Source of the DNA: an uncultured Clostridia bacterium
GTDB lineage: Bacteria; Bacillota; Clostridia; TANB77; CAG-465
Assembly (NCBI GenBank): GCA_944388585.1
Contig: CALXJI010000005.1
Span: 1-64,000, forward strand
Reading direction: 5' to 3'
DNA length: 64,000 nt
Shown here: one piece after another, positions 9,232 through 18,244 of the stretch
Position numbering within the stretch: the stretch's first letter is position 1
Layout of the letters: every line of letters starts with the position of its first letter
Notes under the pieces: generated by a model
What the model saw: only the letters and a program-made list of their open reading frames with translations
What the model was told of the DNA's origin: nothing
Database searches by the model: none
Program-made: the position numbers and the translations under genes

Positions 9232-11046
9232 TTACTTCAATTTTGAAAGCTCAATTACAATCTGATTTAATTCATATTTTATTATCTCGCTTTCATCTTT
9301 CGAGATGTCTTGATCTAATCGTTTTAATATTTCATCTCGTCTAGCATATAATTTTTCTTTTTTCTTATTCTTCAATACATCCTGAAGTAATTTATTTTCA
9401 TACCCTGAAATGTCGATATACATTATATCGGTGATTTCCTTTACCATATCTTCATCCTGTATTTTAGATAAGATATCAATTTTATTTATATCATAATTAT
9501 CCATTAAAGATAATATGAAATCAAAAATTTTTCTTACATCTTCATTGTCTATATCTGAAGATTTTATATTTTTAACAATTTCCTGTTGTATTGCTGGCTT
9601 TTTTGAAAGCAACAAAGCAACAATATATTGTTCCTGTCTTTTTCTTACATTTGTTACTAATTGCATTTTTTTATTTAAAGATTGCATATCTACAAAAACA
9701 TCATTACCGCTTTTTTTAGTAAGACCTTTCTCTACTTCTTTAATTATAGGTCCAGGACTCATACCATATTTTTTTGCTATTTTATCTATATACATATCTC
9801 TTTCTATATTATTATCAATTTTAGCTAATATATTAGAAACTCCTGTCAAAAATCTAACTTTTGAATCAAAATTTTCTAAGTCTAAATCTTTTTCTAAAAT
9901 TGACACTTTAAATTCAACTAGCGATATTGCACTTTCTATACATTTTTTTAACCTTTCTGCACCATACTTATTCAAATACTCATCAGGATCCTTTACATCA
10001 TCATGATCTAATCTTAGTACTTTTACATTTAATCCATGATTTGCCAAAATATCAAGTCCACGCATTGTAGCTGCTTGTCCTGCTCCATCTTGATCATATC
10101 CAATAATTACATTATCTGTATATTTTTTTATAAGTCTTGCTTGATTCTCTGTAAGTGCAGTTCCTAATGATGCAACTGCATTTGTAAAGCCAAACTTTTG
10201 CAAAGCAATAGCATCCATATATCCTTCAACGATTATTATATTTTCTAACTTTTCTCTTTTTGCAAAGTTCATTAAATATAACGTTTTTCCTTTATGATAG
10301 ATATCATTTTCTGGCGAATTTACATATTTAGGTATTGTTTTTTCTAAAACTTTAGTACTAAAAGCTCTCCCACCAAATGCAATAATTCTATCTCTTATAT
10401 CAAAAATAGGAAATATTATTCTAGAATAAAATCTATCATACATTTTTCCATTATTATTTTCTATAATAATTCCTGATGCTAAAATATCATCTTTAGTATA
10501 TCCAAGACTTATTAAATGGTCATATAAAGGTATTTTACCAGTTGCATATCCAATACCAAATTTATTTATAGTCTTTATATCTAGTTTTCTTTTTATTATA
10601 TAATCTTTAACAGGATTACTAGCATCTTTTAACAGTTCAATAAGATTATTATGATAAAAAATACCAACATCTCTATTAAGATTAAATAATGTATCTTTTA
10701 AATCTTTCATTTGAGTATCTTTTTTATTATCATAATAATTTTTTACTTCAAATCTACTAGTGTCTATATTTGCTCTTTCAGCAAGCATTTCTACTGCATC
10801 CCAAAAGTCCAAATTTTCTATCTTCATTATAAAAGATATTACGTTTCCCCCTTCAGAGCACCCAAAACACTTAAATATTTGTTTATCCATTGAAACACAA
10901 AATGATGGTGTCTTTTCTCTATGAAAAGGACAAAGTCCCATATAATTTCTTCCACTCTTTTTTAGAACTACATATTCAGATATAACTTCAACTATATCAT
11001 TTTGAGATATAACTTCTTCTATTAAATCACCTGAATAATATGCCAA
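9232..11046 (-). CDS. dnaG: DNA primase DnaG
   Basis: Makes RNA primers for replication. The N-terminal CHC2 zinc finger is visible (CPFHREKTPSFCVS...FKCFGCSEGG, about residues 39-67), followed by the Toprim core (IIIVEGYMDAIALQ and GYDQDGAGQ), and a C-terminal helicase-interacting region. The length of 604 aa is normal. The gene is 17 bp downstream of a membrane-protein gene and 16 bp upstream of rpoD, in one operon. Confidence 0.96.
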   Translation of the reverse strand: MAYYSGDLIEEVISQNDIVEVISEYVVLKKSGRNYMGLCPFHREKTPSFCVSMDKQIFKCFGCSEGGNVISFIMKIENLDFWDAVEMLAERANIDTSRFEVKNYYDNKKDTQMKDLKDTLFNLNRDVGIFYHNNLIELLKDASNPVKDYIIKRKLDIKTINKFGIGYATGKIPLYDHLISLGYTKDDILASGIIIENNNGKMYDRFYSRIIFPIFDIRDRIIAFGGRAFSTKVLEKTIPKYVNSPENDIYHKGKTLYLMNFAKREKLENIIIVEGYMDAIALQKFGFTNAVASLGTALTENQARLIKKYTDNVIIGYDQDGAGQAATMRGLDILANHGLNVKVLRLDHDDVKDPDEYLNKYGAERLKKCIESAISLVEFKVSILEKDLDLENFDSKVRFLTGVSNILAKIDNNIERDMYIDKIAKKYGMSPGPIIKEVEKGLTKKSGNDVFVDMQSLNKKMQLVTNVRKRQEQYIVALLLSKKPAIQQEIVKNIKSSDIDNEDVRKIFDFILSLMDNYDINKIDILSKIQDEDMVKEITDIMYIDISGYENKLLQDVLKNKKKEKLYARRDEILKRLDQDISKDESEIIKYELNQIVIELSKLK

Positions 11047-11063
11047 CTTATTATCTCCTTCCT

Positions 11064-12320
11064 TTATGCTTCAATCATTTTTATTCTTTCCTCTCTATTG
11101 TAATAAATATTTGTAGTATTAACAATACAAATTATTACTAACAGTAAAGTAAGTACTGGTTGATAATATAATATATTAACTTTATAAATAGTTAAAACAA
11201 ATATTAAAGATATAAATATTATTTTTAATAATGTTGATTTTGTATCATATTTTCTGTGTAAAATTAATGATAAAGCTTCCATAATAATTATATAAATATA
11301 GCATATTAAATAAAATCTAGTAGACATTCCTGCAAAACTATATGCTTGATTTATCATATTATTATAACTCTTATCTATATCTGTGTTAATTCCATATCTT
11401 AAATCATTAACAATATTAGTACACACTCCATTTTGGTTTATAGCTAATTTTGTTATAATTATTCTACCACCAAAGTAAATACATAATACAATAGCACTAA
11501 TAATAATTAATGATATTAAAAGCTTACTAATTTTTATCCTTTCTACCTTATATATAAAATAATTATTTTTTCTTCTTTTTATAGTATTATTTGATTTTTT
11601 AGATAATTTTAAACTTGTAGTATCTAAGTTTGATGTTATAAGCAAAGACATTACTCCCAAAATTATCCAAACTAAATAATTAACTCCAAATAAGGTACTA
11701 ATGCCAATACATATTCCTAAAATAACTGCTTGTATTAAATATTTCTTATTTTTTATATTTAATTGTTTTAATTCATCTATAAGCCTTTGCATAATATATA
11801 TAGATAATAGCAATGTAGCACTTATAAATTTAGAATTCAAATCAACTGTTTTATCATCAATTATATTAGGGAGTGTAAAAGAAATAAACATCCCTAATAC
11901 AGATAAAACATCACTTTTTGAAACATTAAAAATAATTCTCTGAACAAAAAAACCTATAAAATAAGTTAATAAAAAATACAAAATTAAAGTATGTTTAGGA
12001 TATATGTCCATTACATTATATACTTTAAAAAACGTAGATCCTAGCATAACGAGTATTATATATATATACCTATAGAGTGTAGATATCATTTTTTGTAATT
12101 TTAGTCTTGACAGCTTTTCTCTTACATACGTATACAAAAAAACAAGCACAAAAACTAAAATGAAATATCCAAATTTTATAATATTATTTGGTCCATTTCC
12201 ATCCCCAAAGCCTTTATTTATATATATACAATCTGTTATTGCTAAAAATACAATTAGTGCTACAAAAATTACTACTACTATACTACGTGAAATTTTACTC
12301 ATACTCATATCTATTACCAT
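11064..12320 (-). CDS. Polytopic membrane protein of unknown function
   Basis: A 418-aa protein with roughly 9-11 hydrophobic segments and a basic cytoplasmic loop in the middle (KLSKKSNNTIKRRKN). I do not recognise the family; the pattern resembles O-antigen polymerase-like or other envelope-assembly membrane proteins, but no diagnostic motif is present. Its start lies 3 bp after the stop of the nucleotidyltransferase gene and lacks a strong ribosome binding site, which suggests translational coupling. It precedes dnaG by 17 bp. Confidence 0.6.
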   Translation of the reverse strand: MVIDMSMSKISRSIVVVIFVALIVFLAITDCIYINKGFGDGNGPNNIIKFGYFILVFVLVFLYTYVREKLSRLKLQKMISTLYRYIYIILVMLGSTFFKVYNVMDIYPKHTLILYFLLTYFIGFFVQRIIFNVSKSDVLSVLGMFISFTLPNIIDDKTVDLNSKFISATLLLSIYIMQRLIDELKQLNIKNKKYLIQAVILGICIGISTLFGVNYLVWIILGVMSLLITSNLDTTSLKLSKKSNNTIKRRKNNYFIYKVERIKISKLLISLIIISAIVLCIYFGGRIIITKLAINQNGVCTNIVNDLRYGINTDIDKSYNNMINQAYSFAGMSTRFYLICYIYIIIMEALSLILHRKYDTKSTLLKIIFISLIFVLTIYKVNILYYQPVLTLLLVIICIVNTTNIYYNREERIKMIEA

Positions 12321-12323
12321 CTA

Positions 12324-13061
12324 CTATTTTTTATTTTTATATAATTCATTAACATAAGCTAAAGATTCATGTGTGCCAACATCGTAGCATTCACCCTTAA
12401 ATGGAAATGCAAACACTGGCATTTTCTTATATAAATATGCAACGAAATTTCCTGGAGCATCTATTTTATTTCCTTCTTCTATATATTGTTTAAAAACTGG
12501 TAATACACTCTTAGGATATAAATACTCAGCATATGCTGCATATCTTCCCTTTGGATTCTCTGGCTTTTCTTCAAATCCGATTATTTGCATTTTTTCGTCT
12601 GTCTCTACAACACCTAGTCTTTTTAAAGTTTCATATTCTTCTTCTTTTACACAAACGGCAGGTGTATTTTTTTGCTTTTGAAAATCTACAAAATCTCTTA
12701 ATTTAAAAGTAAATAAATTATCTCCAGCAATAATTAATAAATCATCATTAATGTTTGCTTTTTCTATAGTAAATTGAATATCTCCTATAGCTCCCAATCT
12801 ATTTTCATTATTTGTAGTATTATCATTAAAGACTATAATTGGTTTTATATTATTTTTATCTTTTGCCCACTTTTCAAAATGTGGAGTATATCTCTTATTT
12901 GTAACTAAATATATTTCATCAACTTCATCTAAAGAATTTACTTCATCTACTATATAATCAAGTAAAGGTCTATTTCCTACCTCTAACAAAGCTTTTGGAA
13001 AATTTTCTGTTAATGGAAATAGTCTTGTGGCATAACCGGCACAAAGTAATAAACATTTCAT
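12324..13061 (-). CDS. Sugar-phosphate nucleotidyltransferase family protein
   Basis: Rossmann-like NTP transferase, expected to make an activated sugar or polyol from NTP and a sugar-1-phosphate. The signature region is MKCLLLCAGYATRLFPLTE followed by FPKALLEVGNRPLLDYI; later motifs IIAGDNLF and IIGFEEKPENP are also typical. The start at 13061 (residue 10 of the longest frame) fits the family N-terminus and has AGGAGAG 8 nt upstream. It is the first gene of the operon that includes dnaG and rpoD and has a strong promoter. The specific sugar is unknown. Confidence 0.85.
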   Translation of the reverse strand: MKCLLLCAGYATRLFPLTENFPKALLEVGNRPLLDYIVDEVNSLDEVDEIYLVTNKRYTPHFEKWAKDKNNIKPIIVFNDNTTNNENRLGAIGDIQFTIEKANINDDLLIIAGDNLFTFKLRDFVDFQKQKNTPAVCVKEEEYETLKRLGVVETDEKMQIIGFEEKPENPKGRYAAYAEYLYPKSVLPVFKQYIEEGNKIDAPGNFVAYLYKKMPVFAFPFKGECYDVGTHESLAYVNELYKNKK

Positions 13062-13116
13062 AAAAACACTCTCCTTTAAGAATAGCAAATATTCTGTGTC
13101 GCTATTTTACCACGAT

Positions 13117-13145
13117 ATTATATCATAATAAAAAATTTTTTTCAA
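13117..13145 (-). promoter_or_regulatory. Sigma-A promoter of the nucleotidyltransferase-dnaG-rpoD operon
   Basis: Minus-strand -35 TTGAAA (13140-13145), 17-bp spacer and perfect -10 TATAAT (13117-13122). Confidence 0.8.
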
Positions 13146-13190
13146 TATATTTTATTTTATATTATTGATATTTATATTAGATAAATTGAT

Positions 13191-13225
13191 AAAAAAATGT
13201 TGCTACTTAATTTGTAGCAACATTT
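13191..13225 (-). terminator. Terminator after the FWKNEWK protein gene
   Basis: A perfect stem ATGTTGCTAC/GTAGCAACAT with a 7-nt loop is followed on the minus strand by a run of seven T. Confidence 0.88.
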
Positions 13226-13242
13226 AAAGCTATAATACAAAA

Positions 13243-14244
13243 TTATATAGATTCTATGTCATTAAGTTTTTCCTCAAATTCAGAAATTCTTTGTTCTGTC
13301 TCATATTGTTCAATTCTATTTAAAGCATATAAATATTTTCTTTCTTGTGAAAGTAATGATTGATATTCCTCATTCCAATCTTCATGATTTTTTAAATTAT
13401 TGTGAACATCATCTAGTTTCTCTTCTAAAACTGATTTTATAGGTTCGAGTATATTAGAATCTTTTTCTACTTTAATTCCATTATCTACCATATATGTAAC
13501 AATCTCAGCAAACAATCTTTCTCCTTGAACATTAACACCTTCATCAGTATTATCATGCAATATATTTACAACTTTGTTTACTTGATCTATTCCTATCTTA
13601 TCAAAAATAGTATCAACTCTTGAATCAATAAATTGACCATTTTCCCCAAATACTTCCTGTCCCTTAATAAATAAATCAACATTATTCTGAATAATTCTAG
13701 CTTGTTCTATTGGTAATTCCTCAGTAGCTATTTTTAAAGCATGTCTATCATAATATTTTCTAAATGCTGTATTACACATATCTTGTGATTCAGCATATGG
13801 TTTAAAATATTGTGCATATTCTCTTAATACTTCATGTTGAGTTTTATCTCCACTCATATTAACTCTTAACTCATCAATGTTTTCACCAAAATATGCTGTT
13901 ACCTTATGATCAATTCCATCTAATTGATATGCAGGTTGTTGTGTAACACCAACGTCTGCTGTCTGTGCCATTTCAGGAAAAACTCCATTATCCTGTGCAA
14001 AAACATCTCCTACTGCTGAGTCAATATTATTTTCTAAAGTAACTTCTGCTGAAACATTTTCAAGTGATACACCTGATGCTTGAACAGGTTCTTCTTTTGG
14101 CAATACCTCTCCATTTTCTTCTTGAGTTCCAGATTTTAACATTAAATAATCTTTCTTTCTTCCAAAAATCTTAGCAAATGCATTTTTTACCGAATCAATA
14201 TCCTCAAGAAACAATTTCCATTCATTTTTCCAAAACTCTAACAT
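13243..14244 (-). CDS. Soluble protein of unknown function with FWKNEWK N-terminus
   Basis: A 333-aa protein that I do not recognise. The start is placed at ATG 14244 (MLEFWKNEWKLF), because GAGGTG lies just upstream and the extra 28 codons of the longer frame would be an unlikely hydrophobic leader. A low-complexity acidic/Gln-Val-rich linker (about 45-115) separates the short N-terminal motif from a helical C-terminal part ending in a coiled coil. No membrane segment or signal peptide is present. A 50-aa gene immediately upstream encodes a similar FWKSEWKRIKDEI motif, so the motif may be a shared docking or interaction element. Confidence 0.6.
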   Translation of the reverse strand: MLEFWKNEWKLFLEDIDSVKNAFAKIFGRKKDYLMLKSGTQEENGEVLPKEEPVQASGVSLENVSAEVTLENNIDSAVGDVFAQDNGVFPEMAQTADVGVTQQPAYQLDGIDHKVTAYFGENIDELRVNMSGDKTQHEVLREYAQYFKPYAESQDMCNTAFRKYYDRHALKIATEELPIEQARIIQNNVDLFIKGQEVFGENGQFIDSRVDTIFDKIGIDQVNKVVNILHDNTDEGVNVQGERLFAEIVTYMVDNGIKVEKDSNILEPIKSVLEEKLDDVHNNLKNHEDWNEEYQSLLSQERKYLYALNRIEQYETEQRISEFEEKLNDIESI

Positions 14245-14427
14245 TAAAAACACCTCTTTTGTACATAATATAACTATTATTATATGTAATTTCATTATAT
14301 ATAATGCGAAATAAAAAAGCAATAACAATAATATTTTATTTACATTACATAAAAATTACAAAAGTCATATTTTTATAGAAAAAGCATGATTTATTCAAAT
14401 GTTAATATTGTAACAGTTTACAATAAT

Positions 14428-14580
14428 TTATTTAATTTCAAAGATATATTCTATAAATGCTTTAAAATCACTTATTTCATCTTTTATTCTTTTCCATTCA
14501 CTTTTCCAAAAAGAATTTACATCACATTTTTGCTCTATTTCCATGACACTTGGATATAGCATTAATACATTTTTCTTCAT
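14428..14580 (-). CDS. Short ORF sharing the FWK-EWK motif of the next gene
   Basis: A 50-codon frame (MKKNVLMLYPSVMEI...) whose second half FWKSEWKRIKDEISDFKAF parallels FWKNEWKLFLEDIDSVKNAF of the downstream 333-aa protein. GGAGG lies about 14 nt upstream of the ATG, longer than ideal. It could be a real small protein, or a fragment left by duplication of the neighbour. The match in both motif and spacing makes chance unlikely. The remaining parts of this intergenic stretch (14245-14427 and 14581-14738) show nothing recognisable. Confidence 0.5.
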   Translation of the reverse strand: MKKNVLMLYPSVMEIEQKCDVNSFWKSEWKRIKDEISDFKAFIEYIFEIK

Positions 14581-14738
14581 AATATCTTATTTTTCCTCCG
14601 AAAGTATTTTTATTATACAAAAATTCAAGTTTAAAATCAACAACAAAAACATTTCATTTAAATTACTCTTTTAAAAATTTTAAAAATTAACTCTCAAAGA
14701 AAGATATATATTTTATATTTCTTTTACATAACTTATTA

Positions 14739-15101
14739 TTATACTTTTATCATTTCTTTATATGGAAAATTTGACAGAGATCCATACTCCCATATATATA
14801 TATTTGTATACCCCATACTATTTAAAATATAAATTGCCTCTTTAGTTCTTATACCACTTGAACAATATATAATAATTGCACTTTTATCTTTATACTCTTG
14901 TTCACACATTCTAAGATTGTCTACAGGTATATTTACAGCATTTACAATATGCATAATATCATATTCTTTTCTAGTTCTAACATCTATTAATATATTGTTA
15001 CTATCTTCTATCAATTTTTTTGCCATATCATAATTTACTAAGTTATATATTAAATTTCTACTTGCACATCTACATCTTCTTCTACCAAAAAAATTAAACA
15101 T
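14739..15101 (-). CDS. Rhodanese-like domain protein
   Basis: Single-domain rhodanese (120 aa), a family that carries sulfur on a catalytic cysteine. The conserved ILIDVRTRKEYDIMHIVNAVNIP segment and the active-site loop YCSSGIRTKEA are present. An N-terminal basic, cysteine-containing stretch (RRRCRCASR) precedes the domain and is not typical. A GAAGG ribosome binding site is well placed. Partner and physiological sulfur acceptor are unknown. Confidence 0.87.
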   Translation of the reverse strand: MFNFFGRRRCRCASRNLIYNLVNYDMAKKLIEDSNNILIDVRTRKEYDIMHIVNAVNIPVDNLRMCEQEYKDKSAIIIYCSSGIRTKEAIYILNSMGYTNIYIWEYGSLSNFPYKEMIKV

Positions 15102-15153
15102 AGTTATACCTTCTTTCCTTGATACAATCTATGTTTAACTTTATATTTTATGA

Positions 15154-16341
15154 TTATTTAGCTTCAACTACTTCTACTACAGGATTATTTTCTTGTTTTT
15201 TTAAAATAGATATTATTATTCCTACTGATATTACAAATATAATAATTGAGATTACAGTTCCTATATATGGTATGTTCTGTAAAATTTCTAATAATAAAAA
15301 TGTTGCAATACTAGTTAAAATAATATTTGGCCTTATCTTACTTTCACTATATTTTTTCTCAACCAATTTTACTAAAAAAGTTCCAACTATTATATTTTTT
15401 AATAAAGCAAATATTATAATGCTTGCTACAGAAAATACTATTGCAGCTATGCCTAAATTTAGTAATACCATTAATAATATTATTCCAAAGCTTAATATGA
15501 CTAAAATTCCAACTGTTCCTAATACTCCATTTTTCAAAACTGAATTTCCTTTCAATCTATCACATAATTTAGTTATTCTATCATTTTTAACAAATATCAA
15601 TATTAATAAAAATATAATTATACTTGTAAGTGTATTGCTTGTTATTCTTATTAAATATTGTGAAAAGCTTTCAGAATCAGATTTAATATAATCTATATTT
15701 GATGTTGCTATACTCTCATCTATAGTTAAAGTTTCATTATTAGTATTAATATTTATGCCATTATTAACTTTAGCGTTTTCTCCAAAGTTCAATTGTGTAA
15801 CATTCATATTTAATTTTCCATTAACCACATTATTTATAGTCACATCATTTACAGTACCTAATATATTTCCACTAATCTTTCCATTTACTTCTAATTTTGG
15901 TGAATAACATATAAGATTTCCCTCAACGTTTCCATTCTCACCTATTGTTACTGTACCATTACCATAAACAAACAGTGTATTTTTTACATTTGCATTTACA
16001 ACTACATTTCCTGCACAAAAGATAATAGCATTTGATATTTCTGAGTTTATTCTTACTGTATCATTGCTATAATACATCTGTAATCCTGTTAAACTAGAAT
16101 TTACATCAATAGATGATGGACTAAAAAATAATCCAAGCTGTGAAATAGTCTTATCTATTTCCATTCTTTGCTGTGATAATCTCATAAATGGTATATCAAA
16201 AGATGATTCATCTTCACTTAATTTATATATTCCATCTGTAGTTTTACTATCAAAAATTTCTACTGCAAATACTTGATTACATATTAAAACAAAAGTAAAC
16301 AATACCATTACAAAAGCAATTATCAATTTACTCTTTTTCAT
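15154..16341 (-). CDS. Secreted beta-helix (bactofilin-like) domain fused to membrane segments
   Basis: A 395-aa protein with a signal peptide (MKKSKLIIAFVMVLFTFVLICNQVFA), then an extracytoplasmic region rich in short beta-repeats typical of polymer-forming/bactofilin-like folds (about 95-205: NAIIFCAGNVVVNANV, LFVYGNGTVTIGENG, GNLICYSPKLEVNGK). Four hydrophobic segments follow at the C-terminus (about 235-255, 275-300, 300-325 and 345-380). The gene is 56 bp downstream of gpr. Similar multi-pass proteins are annotated only as polymer-forming cytoskeletal or hypothetical; the function is unknown. Confidence 0.65.
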   Translation of the reverse strand: MKKSKLIIAFVMVLFTFVLICNQVFAVEIFDSKTTDGIYKLSEDESSFDIPFMRLSQQRMEIDKTISQLGLFFSPSSIDVNSSLTGLQMYYSNDTVRINSEISNAIIFCAGNVVVNANVKNTLFVYGNGTVTIGENGNVEGNLICYSPKLEVNGKISGNILGTVNDVTINNVVNGKLNMNVTQLNFGENAKVNNGININTNNETLTIDESIATSNIDYIKSDSESFSQYLIRITSNTLTSIIIFLLILIFVKNDRITKLCDRLKGNSVLKNGVLGTVGILVILSFGIILLMVLLNLGIAAIVFSVASIIIFALLKNIIVGTFLVKLVEKKYSESKIRPNIILTSIATFLLLEILQNIPYIGTVISIIIFVISVGIIISILKKQENNPVVEVVEAK

Positions 16342-16397
16342 TCTTATTCCCCCTAATATAAATATTTTATACTAACTTCATATAAAAATCAATATGT

Positions 16398-17282
16398 CTA
16401 CATCGCTTCATTTATACTTTGAGATATTATTTCTGACATGATTTCTATAAGTTCGTCAATATCCTTAGGAGTCACTATATAATTTTCTGTATCTAGACTC
16501 TGTGCTATTTTTTGATATCTTTCATTTCTTTCATCAGTAGTGTTCTCTATTTTATTAAGTGCATCATTAGTTATAGTTGCCATATCAACAACCATAGGCA
16601 CACCAATTGAAATAACTTTAGCATTTGTTGTATCTTCATCAATTTGTGTATTAATTCCTGTTATTCCAGAGCCTGGTGTGATTCCTGTATTACTTATTTG
16701 TATTGACGCTCCGACTCTTTTTATAGATTTAGACATCAAACTATCTATAACAATAACATATTTAGGATTTACTATTTTTGAAACAGATGATATTATTTCA
16801 GACGTTTGTATTCCAGTATTTCCCATAACTCCAGGACAAATAGCACTAACTTCTCTTGTATCTTCAGATAATATATCTTTTGTCAGCTTTAGAATATGTC
16901 TTGTAACATCTATTCCTTTTACAACTTTTGAGCCAAGTGCATCAGGAGTTACATACATATTTCCAAGTCCAACTACAAGAACAGATTCTTTTCCTTGAGA
17001 AATAAGTTCTTTTATATACTCTTTTAATTTATCTATTACTTTTTGTCTATCATCTAAAAATTTAATGTTTTCTAGTTCAAATGTTATATACTTTCCTATC
17101 TTCTTATCTATAGCATTTGCTCCATCTTCATTTTTAACCTCAACTTGAGTTATTTTAAATTCATCAAATTTTTGCTCATTTATTTCAATTCCATCAATAG
17201 AGCTCATATTATTTATTACTTTATATTCATCTACTCTTTCATCTGCCATATCTGTATTGTAACTATACTTTTTTTCACTCAT
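16398..17282 (-). CDS. gpr: Germination protease GPR
   Basis: Spore endopeptidase that degrades small acid-soluble proteins on germination. Family signatures include GLGNMYVTPDALGSKVV, ICPGVMGNTGIQTSEII and SNTGITPGSGI. The start is ATG 17282 (MSEKKYSYNTDMADERVDEY): the N-terminal propeptide looks like those of known zymogens and AGAGGTG sits 8 nt upstream. The 294-aa product is slightly short of the common 320-370. It follows holA; the whole intergenic region is a hairpin that contains the ribosome binding site. Confidence 0.95.
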   Translation of the reverse strand: MSEKKYSYNTDMADERVDEYKVINNMSSIDGIEINEQKFDEFKITQVEVKNEDGANAIDKKIGKYITFELENIKFLDDRQKVIDKLKEYIKELISQGKESVLVVGLGNMYVTPDALGSKVVKGIDVTRHILKLTKDILSEDTREVSAICPGVMGNTGIQTSEIISSVSKIVNPKYVIVIDSLMSKSIKRVGASIQISNTGITPGSGITGINTQIDEDTTNAKVISIGVPMVVDMATITNDALNKIENTTDERNERYQKIAQSLDTENYIVTPKDIDELIEIMSEIISQSINEAM

Positions 17283-17326
17283 AAAACACACCTCTATATA
17301 CAATTATGTATATATTGGTGTGTTTT
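17283..17326 (-). promoter_or_regulatory. Hairpin sequestering the gpr ribosome binding site
   Basis: AAAACACACC (17283-17292 on plus) pairs with GGTGTGTTTT (17317-17326), and an inner 7-bp stem TATATAC/GTATATA continues it around loop AATTAT. In minus-strand RNA the 3' arm holds AGAGGTG and ends directly against the gpr start codon, while the 5' arm begins in the holA stop codon. The 3' arm ends in TTTT, so the same structure may also act as a weak holA terminator. Confidence 0.75.
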
Positions 17327-18240
17327 TATAACATACAAATTATTTTTTTTAGTCCAATTTCAAAATCCATGTCTCCATTTTTTGTTTTTTGATCATATTC
17401 ATCAAACGCATAAATTATATTTTTTAACTCATCTACGCTATATTTATTACATGAAACACTTAATTTTTTCACTACAAATGGATGAATAGAAAGAATAGAT
17501 GCAATATTACTTTCTTTTTTTTCTTTTAATAGTTTTATCATTAAAAGTTGTTTATATTGCTTATATAGCATTATATATATTTTAACTATTGATTCTTTTT
17601 GTCTTAATAGAGAATCTAATAAAAAAATAGCCTCTTTTTTCTTTTTATTAACTATATTATCTAATAAATCAAAAATTTTAGCATTTAAAGTTTTGGAACA
17701 TACTTTATCTATCATATCTTTTGTTATTGTATCACTTGTATCACAATAAATTACTAATTTTTGAAGTTCATTAATATTATTTGTTTTATCATTACCACAT
17801 ACATTTTGAAAATATTGTGCATCATCATAAGATATTTTTAATTTATATCTTTTTAGTAAATCTATTATATACTGAGTCATTTTAGCATCATCTAAATGTT
17901 TATACTCAATACATTCAGCTATTTTAGATATAGCTTTATATTCACTTGTTCTTTTATCTACATTATCTTCTATTATTATTACCTTTATATCTTGATCTAA
18001 ATCTTTTAAAATATTTACATTAAATTTTAGATTTGTATCTTTTATTATTATTAATTTCTCACTTCCAAAAAAAGTTACTCCTTGAGCTACACTTTCAAGT
18101 TCATCAATATTATCACTAGTTATATAAAATAAATTAACTCCTAATTCTAAATTTTGAAACTCTCTTTTTATTTTTTCCACTCTTTGATTTAAATCGTATT
18201 TTTCTTCTCCATACAATAAATATATATTGCTCATATTCAA
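17326..18240 (-). CDS. holA: DNA polymerase III delta subunit
   Basis: Clamp-loader subunit that opens the sliding clamp. The 304-aa protein has the HolA pattern: YLLYGEEKYDLNQRVEKI at the N-terminus, a degenerate P-loop-like region, VTFFGSEKLIII in the first domain, and the conserved helical C-terminal third (LLRQKESIVKIYIMLYKQYKQLL). A TAATTAT-rich stop region enters the gpr hairpin. It follows trmFO with a 4-bp gap. Confidence 0.9.
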   Translation of the reverse strand: MNMSNIYLLYGEEKYDLNQRVEKIKREFQNLELGVNLFYITSDNIDELESVAQGVTFFGSEKLIIIKDTNLKFNVNILKDLDQDIKVIIIEDNVDKRTSEYKAISKIAECIEYKHLDDAKMTQYIIDLLKRYKLKISYDDAQYFQNVCGNDKTNNINELQKLVIYCDTSDTITKDMIDKVCSKTLNAKIFDLLDNIVNKKKKEAIFLLDSLLRQKESIVKIYIMLYKQYKQLLMIKLLKEKKESNIASILSIHPFVVKKLSVSCNKYSVDELKNIIYAFDEYDQKTKNGDMDFEIGLKKIICML

Positions 18241-18244
18241 ACTC

